NCBI GenBank assembly: GCA_015488685.1
Contig: WFNH01000029.1
Coordinates: 1 to 47,206 of the forward strand
Direction of reading: 5' to 3'
Source: Marinosulfonomonas sp.
GTDB lineage: Bacteria > Pseudomonadota > Alphaproteobacteria > Rhodobacterales > Rhodobacteraceae
DNA length: 47,206 nt
In this document: positions 9,166 to 16,150 of the stretch, in pieces
Layout of the letters: every line of letters starts with the position of its first letter
Numbering within the stretch: the first letter of the stretch is position 1
Notes under the pieces: model-generated
What the model saw: the letters and a program-made list of their open reading frames with translations, nothing else
What the model was told of the DNA's origin: nothing
Database searches by the model: none
Translations under genes and position numbers: made by a program

Positions 9166-9182
9166 ATATCTGTTTTAGATAT
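9166..9182. promoter_or_regulatory. 17-bp palindrome between the divergent luxR genes
   Basis: ATATCT-GTTTT-AGATAT is a perfect six-base-pair palindrome in the 125-base AT-rich region between the two LuxR-type genes. A second, wider pair, CTGTTT (9170-9175) and AAACAG (9195-9200), overlaps it. It could be an operator for LuxR or another regulator of both divergent genes. No lux-box consensus is matched exactly. Confidence 0.4.
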
Positions 9183-9238
9183 CCATATATTTTTAAACAG
9201 ATTCGCGTTACGGTAGGTGGGATGAGGCACAACAACCT

Positions 9239-9847
9239 ATGAAAGATTTCGATACCACTTCGGTATTTTCTGATTTCGCGCTTGCAGGCTATTACTTGGC
9301 CTTGCGGGTCGGGTTCGCATTTCCTGTGTTCGAGCAAAACAAATTACCTACAGAATGGGTAAAAATATATACAGCCCAAGGATTTATGCTGCACGACCCT
9401 GTGATGAAATGGGTCTATACAAATACAGGTGCCGTTCGGTGGAGCGAAATCGCACAAGATGATCCAATGGGTGTTCTGGGGCTCGCATCAACCTATTCAT
9501 TAAGATATGGCGTCGCGATATCCTGCGTCGACAATGATCAGACAGGCCAGCGCAGTTTTGGATCATTCGCGCGCGCGGATCGGGATTTCTCGGATGAGGA
9601 AATCGCGCGGCTGTCGGAAGAAATTGTCCGCTTGCACATTGCGACAAAACCACCCAGCAACCTGACCAAGGCAGAAAAAGAAGTTTTGGCCATGGTTAAG
9701 AACGGAATGTTGCTTAAACAGATGGCGGCTGAACTGGGCGTTTCGCAGGGTGCAATCAAGCAGCGATTGAAAAATGCCAAACTTAAGCTGAATGCAAACA
9801 ACAGCGCACAGGCGGCAACAAAGGCGATGGAGTTCGGTTTGATCTGA
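9239..9847 (+). CDS. LuxR family quorum-sensing transcriptional regulator
   Basis: The 202-residue protein has both LuxR parts. The autoinducer-binding domain (about residues 10-135) has W40, Y44, D53-P54 and W68 at the conserved ligand positions. The C-terminal helix-turn-helix (about 141-185) begins NLTKAEKEVLAMV and contains KQMAAELGVSQGAIKQRLKNA. LuxR proteins of this type bind an acyl-homoserine lactone and switch on target genes, often their cognate luxI. The luxI-type gene lies 122 bases downstream on the same strand. It is divergent from the DNA-binding-less paralogue. Confidence 0.93.
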   Translation: MKDFDTTSVFSDFALAGYYLALRVGFAFPVFEQNKLPTEWVKIYTAQGFMLHDPVMKWVYTNTGAVRWSEIAQDDPMGVLGLASTYSLRYGVAISCVDNDQTGQRSFGSFARADRDFSDEEIARLSEEIVRLHIATKPPSNLTKAEKEVLAMVKNGMLLKQMAAELGVSQGAIKQRLKNAKLKLNANNSAQAATKAMEFGLI

Positions 9848-9860
9848 TTCTGGGCCTAGA

Positions 9861-9878
9861 TTGACCTGAAAATGTCAA
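9861..9878 (+). promoter_or_regulatory. Candidate lux-box-like dyad upstream of luxI
   Basis: TTGAC and GTCAA, separated by eight bases, form an 18-base dyad about 90 bases upstream of the luxI start. Its size and place suit a LuxR operator, but its sequence does not match the classical lux box. TTGACC within it could alternatively be a -35 element. Confidence 0.35.
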
Positions 9879-9969
9879 CAATTTGGAAAAAATTGGCTTA
9901 TTTGAAGAAAAGCAGTTAACAAAAGCGTCAGATCAAGTTCTAATTCACTCTCCATAAAGGAGAATGAAA

Positions 9970-10635
9970 ATGGAAAACATCACCTTCAACATGTCCGAGC
10001 TGCACAATCATGGCACAGCGTTTTTTGACTATCTGTCCCTTCGTAAACATTTTTTTGTCGATACACTTAACTGGGACATCCCGCATAATGATTCCTATGA
10101 AATGGATCAGTATGACAATCCACTTGCCTATTACTCGCTGGTTTTGAAAGATGGAAAAGTGGTTGGCGGGTCGCGGGTTATGCCAACGACATCCTCTTGG
10201 GGCGAATATACCTATATGCTTAAGGATGCGGTAAATGGAAAACTGGCGGATATTCCAGATGGCGTTCTCGACAAGGAAATCAAGACGCCCAAAGTATGGG
10301 AATGCACACGCCTTGTTATCTCGGACGAAGTGACAAACCATGCTGATCGTAGTGAGTGTTTGTCGCTTATTGTGGATGGGTTGGTCAAATTGACTAAACA
10401 GGGGGGCGGAAGCGAATTGATGTCTTTGTCGCCGATTTCCCTGATGCGTGCTTTGCGCCAATTAGGATACAAGGCCAACAGAATTGGCGAGCCTTACTAC
10501 AATCCTGGTGACGGTCGCAAATATGCAGTTCTGAGCATGCCTGCTATTCCGTCCACAAAAATGAAATCGGTTGTTCGGCCCACTGCCAAGATTCTTCCAA
10601 TCCACCAAGATCTGGAACTGCGCCAAACTGCGTAA
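9970..10635 (+). CDS. Acyl-homoserine-lactone synthase (LuxI family)
   Basis: The 221-residue protein makes an N-acyl-homoserine lactone signal from S-adenosylmethionine and an acyl carrier. The conserved LuxI residues are visible: R25, F29, W35, D46, D49 and R69 (GGSRVMPTT), then E111 and R114 in VWECTRLVI. I prefer the ATG at 9970: the AAGGAG ribosome-binding site directly abuts the ATG at 9964 but is well spaced from 9970. The luxR gene lies upstream on the same strand. The stop is only two bases from the stop of the opposing sigma-factor gene. Acyl chain length cannot be predicted. Confidence 0.93.
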   Translation: MENITFNMSELHNHGTAFFDYLSLRKHFFVDTLNWDIPHNDSYEMDQYDNPLAYYSLVLKDGKVVGGSRVMPTTSSWGEYTYMLKDAVNGKLADIPDGVLDKEIKTPKVWECTRLVISDEVTNHADRSECLSLIVDGLVKLTKQGGGSELMSLSPISLMRALRQLGYKANRIGEPYYNPGDGRKYAVLSMPAIPSTKMKSVVRPTAKILPIHQDLELRQTA

Positions 10636-10637
10636 GC

Positions 10638-11141
10638 TTAGGAAGCCATGTCTTGCAACAGGGTTTCCACGGCTTTGGATTTGGGCAAATCCAGATCCGC
10701 GCGCAGTTGCGCGCGGGCGCGGGAAATGCGGGACATCACGGTTCCTATAGGAAGGTCAAAGGTTTTGGCTATCTGGGCATAGCTGGTGCCCTGCATGACA
10801 GCCATGCGCAATAGATCGGCCTGATCCGCTGGTAGGCGGGTTATGGCGTCGTTCACATCACCACAGGCAAAGCGGCTCCAGACTTCGGCCGGTTTGCCCG
10901 GGGTGTTTTGCTCTGTCAGCTCCTGATGATGTGGGGCCGGTTTGGTGCTGGCGTTGCGCAGGGTGGTCATCAGGTAGGGGCGCAGATCCTCGATTGCGGC
11001 CCCGTTCTTCATCCGCGCCCAGACACGAAGCAGGGCTTCCTGAGCCATGTCTTCGGCCATGTCGGGGCTTGGGGCCAGAATACGGGCCAGCCGGATCAGC
11101 GCAGGCATTAGATCAGTCAGTGTTTGTGCGTCACTTGTCAT
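10638..11141 (-). CDS. RNA polymerase ECF-type sigma factor
   Basis: The 167-residue protein has sigma region 2 (about residues 8-75: ALIRLARILAPSPDMAEDMAQEALLRVWARM, then LRPYLMTTLRN) and region 4 (about 105-160: AITRLPADQADLLRMAVMQGTSYAQIAKTFDLPIGTVMSRISRARAQL). The start at 11141 is backed by GAGG seven bases upstream. ECF sigma factors direct polymerase to stress or envelope regulons and usually sit next to an anti-sigma gene. None is visible here. The neighbour, divergently transcribed, is a secreted EF-hand protein. The gene converges on luxI with a two-base gap. Confidence 0.88.
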   Translation of the reverse strand: MTSDAQTLTDLMPALIRLARILAPSPDMAEDMAQEALLRVWARMKNGAAIEDLRPYLMTTLRNASTKPAPHHQELTEQNTPGKPAEVWSRFACGDVNDAITRLPADQADLLRMAVMQGTSYAQIAKTFDLPIGTVMSRISRARAQLRADLDLPKSKAVETLLQDMAS

Positions 11142-11411
11142 ATCAGCCTCCAATACTATGTCCGGCAATCTGGCTGTGGTCTGGGCATAGAACAACCCGG
11201 GGGATTGTTGCCGGTTGGGGCAAGGGGGGCTTTTTGGGCAGGTTCTTGCGGGAATGGTGCATCGGGGTCGGCAGGGGACCGCGTGTTTGGCGATGTTTGG
11301 CGCAAAGCGGAATTGTGGCGGAATAATCCTCTGATTTCATCCTCTTGTTGGGTGAAGGCGCAAAAACGCACCTTCGGACGCAACGGGCATACAGCCCAAG
11401 GAGAGTAAAAA

Positions 11412-11654
11412 ATGAAAAAGATCGTAACCTATACTGCCACCGCCATCGCCCTGACACTTGCCGCCACAGCCGTGAGCGCCCAAAGCGATATTGATGCGGA
11501 TGGTGACGGGCTTTTGTCGTATAACGAGCTACTGGCGGCCTATCCGTCATTGACCGAGGAAAATTTCACCGCGATGGATACCAATTCGGATGGTGCCGTG
11601 GATGCGGACGAAATGAAGGTTGCCACGGATGCAGGTATGTTGCCGGCCAAATAA
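11412..11654 (+). CDS. Small secreted EF-hand protein
   Basis: The 80-residue protein has a signal peptide (about residues 1-23, ending AVSAQS) and two EF-hand calcium loops: DIDADGDGLLSYNE (about 26-39) and DTNSDGAVDADE (about 56-67), each with acidic residues at loop positions 1, 3, 5 and 12. It is probably a periplasmic or secreted calcium-binding protein. A GGAG ribosome-binding site precedes the ATG. It is divergent from the ECF sigma gene across 270 bases that contain no credible gene, which suggests but does not show that the sigma factor controls it. Confidence 0.85.
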   Translation: MKKIVTYTATAIALTLAATAVSAQSDIDADGDGLLSYNELLAAYPSLTEENFTAMDTNSDGAVDADEMKVATDAGMLPAK

Positions 11655-11668
11655 GGCAGTGCGCTTGA

Positions 11669-11709
11669 TGCCGGAATTCTCTATGACCCCAAGCTCCCCT
11701 TTCCGGCAT
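11669..11709 (+). repeat. 9-bp inverted repeat after the EF-hand gene
   Basis: ATGCCGGAA (11669-11677) and TTCCGGCAT (11701-11709) are perfect complements around a 23-base loop. No T-run follows, so it is probably not the terminator; that follows at 11754. Confidence 0.45.
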
Positions 11710-11753
11710 TAAGTGGATATTTTCCCAAGTCTTCCCAAAGCTCGGGAAATGAG

Positions 11754-11795
11754 AAAGAGGCCCCTGTACCCCAGTGCCTTCTACGGGGCCTCTTT
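11754..11795. terminator. Bidirectional terminator between the EF-hand gene and ilvN
   Basis: AAAGAGGCCCC (11754-11764) and GGGGCCTCTTT (11785-11795) form a perfect 11-bp stem with a 20-base loop. CTTTTTG follows on the plus strand and CTCATTTCCC on the minus strand. It sits between convergent genes and can serve both. Confidence 0.75.
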
Positions 11796-11811
11796 CTTTT
11801 TGCTTTTCGGG

Positions 11812-12372
11812 TTACGCCCCGCGCGCCATCGCCGCCACGCCGGTGCGGGCGGTTTCGATCAGACCCAGCGGGCGCATCAGGTCGGCAAAGGCGTCGATCT
11901 TTTCACTGGTGCCGGTCATTTCAAACACAAAGCTTTCCAGCGTGCTGTCCACCACATTGGCGCGGAAAATGTCGGCCAGACGCAGGGCTTCGACCCGTTT
12001 GTCTCCGGTTCCGGCTACTTTGAACAGCGCCAGTTCGCGTTCCAGATAGGGGCCTTCTACCGTCAGATCATGCACCGAATGGACCGGCACAATCCGGCCC
12101 AGCTGTGCCTTGATCTGTTCGATCACCTGCGGGGTGCCGGTAGTGACGATGGTGATGCGCGAGGTATGGTATTCCTCGTTGATCTCGGCCACGGTCAGGC
12201 TTTCGATGTTATATCCGCGCCCGGAAAACAACCCGATCACACGGGCCAGAACACCGGCCTCGTTATCGACGGTGACGGTCAGGGTATGGGCCTCGTGCAC
12301 GTCGGCGTTGGGGTTCTTCAGGTCATAAGCGGAATGGGCGGATGAGCCTTTTTTGATATTTAGTGCAGACAT
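11812..12372 (-). CDS. ilvN: Acetolactate synthase, small (regulatory) subunit
   Basis: The 186-residue protein (start ATG at 12372, MSALNIKKG) has an N-terminal ACT domain (about residues 27-100: HTLTVTVDNEAGVLARVIGLFSGRGYNIESLTV) and the conserved C-terminal half (ELALFKVAG, RANVVDSTLESFVFEMTG). It activates the catalytic subunit and gives valine feedback inhibition in branched-chain amino-acid synthesis. It follows ilvI by 13 bases in the same operon, and so falls under the same attenuator. The bacterial symbol could equally be ilvH; the size is closer to IlvH-type subunits. Confidence 0.95.
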   Translation of the reverse strand: MSALNIKKGSSAHSAYDLKNPNADVHEAHTLTVTVDNEAGVLARVIGLFSGRGYNIESLTVAEINEEYHTSRITIVTTGTPQVIEQIKAQLGRIVPVHSVHDLTVEGPYLERELALFKVAGTGDKRVEALRLADIFRANVVDSTLESFVFEMTGTSEKIDAFADLMRPLGLIETARTGVAAMARGA

Positions 12373-12385
12373 TTGTAGACCTTTC

Positions 12386-14140
12386 TTAAACCAGAACCGC
12401 GCCGGTGTTGCCAATAACCCCTTGGGTTTCGGCATCGCCCATCAGCATTTCATTATGGGGCGAACCGGACGGGATCATCGGGAAGCAGTTTTCGTGTTTT
12501 TCCACCAGACAATCGAAAATAACCGGCCCGTCATGTTTGATCATTTCCATGATCGCATCGTCCAGATCGGCGGGGTCCGAGCAACGGATGCCCTTGGCGC
12601 CAAAGGATTCGGCCAGTTTGACGAAATCGGGCAGGGCCTCTTGCCAAGTGGCCGAATAGCGTTCGCCGTGCAGAAGTTCCTGCCACTGGCGCACCATGCC
12701 CAGACGTTCATTGTTCAGGATGAACTGTTTGGCGGGCAAACGATACTGCACCGCTGTGCCCATTTCCTGCATGTTCATCAGCCACGAGCCTTCGCCGGCG
12801 ATGTTGATCACCAGCGCGTCGGGATGTGCCAGTTGCACACCTAACGATGACGGATGGCCATAGCCCATTGTGCCCAGACCGCCGGATGTCATCAGCCGGT
12901 TGGGTTCGTCAAAGCCAAGGAACTGCGCCGCCCACATCTGGTGCTGGCCAACTTCGGTGGTGATGTATCGATCCATGCCTTTGGTCAGCGCTTCCAGCCG
13001 TTCCAGCGCGTATTGCGGTTTGATGATCTTGCCTTCCTGTTTATAGGCCAGACAATTCACTGCGCGCCATTCCTCGATCTGTTTCCACCATTTGCCAATC
13101 GCCGGTTTGTTCACCTTGCGGCCACGGGACTTCCAGATTTTCAGCAGATCTTCCAGCACATGGCCGATGTCGCCAACGATAGGAACGTCGGTATGCACCA
13201 CCTTGTTAATGGATGACGGATCAATGTCGATATGTGCTTTCTTGGAATGAGGGCTGAAATCCTCGACCCGACCGGTGATGCGGTCATCAAAACGTGCGCC
13301 GACACAAATCATCAGGTCGCAGCCGTGCATCGCCAGATTGGCCTCGTACAGCCCGTGCATGCCCAACATGCCCAGCCAGTTTTTGCCGGATGCAGGATAG
13401 GCGCCCAGACCCATCAAGGTGGACGTTACCGGAATACCGCTGGCATCGGCCAGTTCGCGCAGCAACTGGCTGGCGGCGGGGCCTGAATTGATCACGCCAC
13501 CGCCGGTGTAAAGGATCGGGCGTTCGGCCTTTTCCATCATCTCGACCAAGGCCGTGATGGCCTTAATGTCGCCCTTGATTTGTGGCTGATAGCGCGATGT
13601 GTCCACCTTTTTCGGGGGCACATAAGTGCCATCGGCAAATTGCACGTCCTTGGGAACATCAATCAGCACAGGGCCGGGACGGCCGGATGTGGCGATGTGA
13701 AACCCTTCGTGGATGATCTCGGCCAGTTTGTCGGTGTCCTTGACCAGCCAGTTATGCTTGGTGCACGGGCGGGTGATGCCCACGGTGTCGGCCTCTTGAA
13801 AGGCGTCATTGCCGATCATGAAGGTGGGCACCTGACCTGTCAGAATGACCAGCGGGATACTGTCCAGCAGCGCATCGGTCATGCCGGTGACCGCGTTGGT
13901 TGCACCGGGGCCGGATGTTACCAGCACAACGCCGGGTTTGCCGGTCGAGCGCGCATAGCCTTCGGCGGCGTGGACCGCGGCCTGTTCATGGCGCACCAGA
14001 ATGTGGCGGATATCGTTTTGTTGAAAGATTTCGTCATAAATCGGTAGCACGGCCCCGCCCGGATATCCGAACACGACGTCCACGCCCTGATCCTTCAAGG
14101 CCTGGATTATCATTTTCGCGCCGCTCATTTGACGTTTCAT
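12386..14140 (-). CDS. ilvI: Acetolactate synthase, large (catalytic) subunit
   Basis: The 584-residue thiamine-diphosphate enzyme condenses pyruvate into acetolactate, or pyruvate plus 2-oxobutyrate into acetohydroxybutyrate. Landmarks are GYPGGAVLPIYD, the proton-relay glutamate E52 in VRHEQAAVHAAEGYAR, TSGPGATNAVTG, the FAD region, and the diphosphate segment AGEGSWLMNMQEM, which reads GEGS where GDGS is usual. The start ATG at 14140 has GGAG about 12 bases upstream; ATG 14128 is an alternative. It is the first structural gene of ilvI-ilvN, with a leader peptide and attenuator upstream. The gene is also named ilvB in some genomes. Confidence 0.96.
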   Translation of the reverse strand: MKRQMSGAKMIIQALKDQGVDVVFGYPGGAVLPIYDEIFQQNDIRHILVRHEQAAVHAAEGYARSTGKPGVVLVTSGPGATNAVTGMTDALLDSIPLVILTGQVPTFMIGNDAFQEADTVGITRPCTKHNWLVKDTDKLAEIIHEGFHIATSGRPGPVLIDVPKDVQFADGTYVPPKKVDTSRYQPQIKGDIKAITALVEMMEKAERPILYTGGGVINSGPAASQLLRELADASGIPVTSTLMGLGAYPASGKNWLGMLGMHGLYEANLAMHGCDLMICVGARFDDRITGRVEDFSPHSKKAHIDIDPSSINKVVHTDVPIVGDIGHVLEDLLKIWKSRGRKVNKPAIGKWWKQIEEWRAVNCLAYKQEGKIIKPQYALERLEALTKGMDRYITTEVGQHQMWAAQFLGFDEPNRLMTSGGLGTMGYGHPSSLGVQLAHPDALVINIAGEGSWLMNMQEMGTAVQYRLPAKQFILNNERLGMVRQWQELLHGERYSATWQEALPDFVKLAESFGAKGIRCSDPADLDDAIMEMIKHDGPVIFDCLVEKHENCFPMIPSGSPHNEMLMGDAETQGVIGNTGAVLV

Positions 14141-14175
14141 CTTTTCTACTCCGCTTTCACTATGCCTTTGACCAT

Positions 14176-14199
14176 AAAAAAACCCCCGATCTTCGGGGG
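14176..14199 (-). terminator. Attenuator hairpin upstream of ilvI
   Basis: Read on the minus strand, CCCCCGA, an AGA loop and TCGGGGG are followed by seven T residues. This is a strong intrinsic terminator located between the leader peptide and ilvI, 36 bases before the ilvI start. Terminating here would block the operon, so it is best read as an attenuator. A neighbouring perfect 9-bp repeat (14199-14207 with 14233-14241) shares one base with it. Confidence 0.85.
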
Positions 14200-14225
14200 C
14201 GCATGGGATACCGATATGGTAGTCT

Positions 14226-14273
14226 TTACAGACCCATGCGCAACTTTCCCACAATCACTAGAAGGACGTTCAT
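14226..14273 (-). CDS. ilv operon leader peptide (attenuation control)
   Basis: A 15-residue reading frame, MNVLLVIVGKLRMGL, starts at 14273 with a strong AAAGGAG ribosome-binding site eight bases upstream. Eight of its 15 residues are Leu, Val or Ile, including a run of six (VLLVIV). It ends 27 bases before the attenuator stem. This is the standard layout in which ribosomes stalling at branched-chain codons prevent termination. The 3' end of the leader coding region (GCGCATGGG) pairs perfectly with CCCATGCGC just before the terminator stem, so ribosome position should decide which hairpin forms. It is too short for ordinary gene finding. Confidence 0.85.
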   Translation of the reverse strand: MNVLLVIVGKLRMGL

Positions 14274-14301
14274 GTCCAAGGCTCCTTTGGTTGGTGGCGT
14301 G

Positions 14302-14330
14302 ACTTTAGGAGTGCCGCAAAGGGGCGTCAA
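14302..14330 (-). promoter_or_regulatory. Candidate promoter of the ilv leader and ilvIN
   Basis: On the minus strand TTGACG (14330-14325) and TAAAGT (14307-14302) are separated by 17 bases, a near-consensus vegetative promoter. Transcription would begin near 14295, about 20 bases before the leader-peptide start. The rest of the region up to 14576 shows no gene on either strand. Confidence 0.65.
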
Positions 14331-14576
14331 CGGCAATTTGAAGGAAAAGTGTCGCATATCAGGGGGATTTTGGAACTTTCTTGCGAAAAGATGGCGGGAT
14401 ATTGCGTGGTTCCGTATTTTTACGGTGCGATGCAAAAATGACTTAAAGCTGCGGTAAATTGATAAGGTATTCCGTTAACTCTACCAATGGGGTGCTGCTT
14501 TCTGTATCATGCAATTGTTGCGGGTATTTCGTGAATGTTTCTTGGGGGATTGATTTATCAATAAGGGTGCGCACGG

Positions 14577-14789
14577 ATGAGCCGAAAAAACAGGGAATTT
14601 TCTGCGCGGCTGGCAGAAAAACATTCGGTGCAATTAACACCACAGGAAAGGCACTACGCTGGTCGGGAGTTGGGGGAATCTGCAGTTGCTTACAAGCTGG
14701 ATGCAAAAGGAACCCGTAAATTGTTCAAGGCGCTTTCCAAAGATGTAGGGGGTTTGGAAAGCCATAAGATGACGGAAAAGGACGCGTAA
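14577..14789 (+). CDS. Small unknown protein, coupled to Hint protein 1
   Basis: I do not recognise this 70-residue, charged, soluble-looking protein (Lys/Arg/Glu-rich, no signal peptide, no cysteine, no membrane span). Residues such as LAEKHSVQLTPQERHYAGREL suggest mostly helix. The next gene's ATG comes three bases after its stop, and that gene's ribosome-binding site (AAGGA) lies within its last codons, so the two are very likely coexpressed. An ATTGAT-TT-ATCAAT palindrome (14549-14562) lies 14 bases before its start. Confidence 0.6.
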   Translation: MSRKNREFSARLAEKHSVQLTPQERHYAGRELGESAVAYKLDAKGTRKLFKALSKDVGGLESHKMTEKDA

Positions 14790-14792
14790 CAA

Positions 14793-15761
14793 ATGGCCCT
14801 CTATACAGTGACAGCCTTTAAGTGGTCAGGGACGGGGTATAATGCGGTTTACAACACCTCGTATGCTGCGGTTCTGAATGATAACGATCCGGCCTACCAA
14901 GGGTCAGGGGACGGCGATGAAACCATCAGCATTAATGGCAGCCCCTTCGGAGGGACCGCCGGCAGCCCCTATGCGATCAACATTTCATTTACCGATACCG
15001 GCGGCAATGCCCATGTCGAAACCTTTTATTTTTTTAACACCGGTGGATCGTGGTATTTTGTACCCGCACCGGGGTCAGCCTTTACGGTGGGGGCGACCCT
15101 TGGAAGTTTGCAAAGTTATACTGTGGGCTGGAACTATTCGGATGTGACCTGTTTTGTGCGGGGTACGTGGATACGGACGGCCAAGGGGGAGCTGCCGGTT
15201 GAAGATCTGCGTGCAGGTATGATGGTTGAAACGCTGGATGCAGGGCCACAAAAGCTGCGGCTGGTTTTGCAGCGCGAAATTTCGGCGGTGGAACTGGCGG
15301 AAAACCCGAAATTGCGGCCTGTGTTTATGCCGGCGGGATCATTGGGCAATGGATTACCCTTGCGGGATTTGCGAGTGTCACGGCAGCACCGGATGCTGGT
15401 ATCTTCGCCAGTGGTGCAGCGGATGTTCAGCCAAAACGGGGTGCTGGTTGCCGCGATCAAGCTGACGGAAATGCCGGGGATTTGCGTGGATAAGGAAATC
15501 CCCGAAGTGGAATACTTCCATCTGTTGTTTGACGATCATCAGGTGGTCTTTGCCGAAGGCACCCCGAGCGAGAGCCTGTATACAGGTGAACTGGCCCTGA
15601 ATGCCCTGCCGCAAGAGGCGGTCGATGAAATCTTTGAAATTCTGCCACAGGTTGCGGGTCTGGATTACCAAGGCAAACCTGCGCGTATCATTCCCGATGA
15701 TAAGCGCCAGAAACGGCTGGTGGAACGCCATGTAAAAAATGGCCGTCCGGCAGTATCGTAA
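14793..15761 (+). CDS. Hint-domain protein 1 (Hedgehog/intein fold)
   Basis: The 322-residue protein has an N-terminal, Gly/Ser/Tyr-rich domain (1-115) of unknown function and a Hint_2-type domain beginning at C120 (CFVRGTWIRTAKGELPVEDLRAG). Hint landmarks are LRDLRVSRQHRMLV with its histidine, and EVEYFHLLFDDHQVVFAEGTPSES. The Hint fold catalyses self-cleavage or transfer at the N-terminal cysteine; whether this member does so is unknown. No signal peptide is seen. The N-terminal domain resembles that of Hint protein 2 at 41473 (TFY, G-x-x-Y-F-x-P and G-x-A-F segments). It follows the small unknown gene at 14577. Confidence 0.85.
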   Translation: MALYTVTAFKWSGTGYNAVYNTSYAAVLNDNDPAYQGSGDGDETISINGSPFGGTAGSPYAINISFTDTGGNAHVETFYFFNTGGSWYFVPAPGSAFTVGATLGSLQSYTVGWNYSDVTCFVRGTWIRTAKGELPVEDLRAGMMVETLDAGPQKLRLVLQREISAVELAENPKLRPVFMPAGSLGNGLPLRDLRVSRQHRMLVSSPVVQRMFSQNGVLVAAIKLTEMPGICVDKEIPEVEYFHLLFDDHQVVFAEGTPSESLYTGELALNALPQEAVDEIFEILPQVAGLDYQGKPARIIPDDKRQKRLVERHVKNGRPAVS

Positions 15762-15766
15762 AATAG

Positions 15767-16150
15767 TTATACACTTGGAGTCCAAACACCTTCCACGCGA
15801 GTTGCCTCTTTATCACCAGGCCATGCGGGCATTGTAATGCAAATGAATTTTAGCGGCTTGTGGCCGTTGCATCGGTATTGAAATGCGGTTCCAACGGGAA
15901 TATCGATCGAGGTTCCGGCAACCAGATCAACGATCTTTTCGCCGTCTTCATCCTTGCGCCAGATTTGCCCCACACCTTCAAGAATATACCAGAATTCGGA
16001 AACGGTTGCGTGAATGGTTGCGCGGTTGATCTGGCCGGGTTTGACAGTGCTGTGGATCATGTTGCCCGTGGTGCCGTCCATAATGAACCGGATGTCGGCG
16101 CCAGCAGGGGAAACCGCGTCGGGGTTTTCGGGCAGGGTAGTTGTTTTCAT
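15767..16150 (-). CDS. Cupin-domain protein
   Basis: The 127-residue protein (start ATG at 16150) is a single cupin beta-barrel. MIHSTVKPGQINRATIHATVSEFWYILEGVGQIW covers cupin motif 1, in which H at about residue 43 and E47 could bind a metal; VDLVAGTSIDIPVGTAFQYRCNG covers motif 2. Its start overlaps the stop of the response-regulator gene (ATGA), so it is the last gene of the kinase-regulator-cupin operon. It may be a small-molecule sensor or enzyme linked to the transported compound, but function cannot be assigned. Confidence 0.8.
   Translation of the reverse strand: MKTTTLPENPDAVSPAGADIRFIMDGTTGNMIHSTVKPGQINRATIHATVSEFWYILEGVGQIWRKDEDGEKIVDLVAGTSIDIPVGTAFQYRCNGHKPLKFICITMPAWPGDKEATRVEGVWTPSV

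Noticed and set aside
11142-11411. Anti-sigma or other small gene in the sigma/EF-hand gap
   Set aside because: The available frames are Pro/Arg/Cys-rich with no membrane or zinc-binding anti-sigma pattern.
14549-14562. FNR-type box before the small gene at 14577
   Set aside because: FNR/FnrL sites are TTGAT-N4-ATCAA; here the spacer is two bases.
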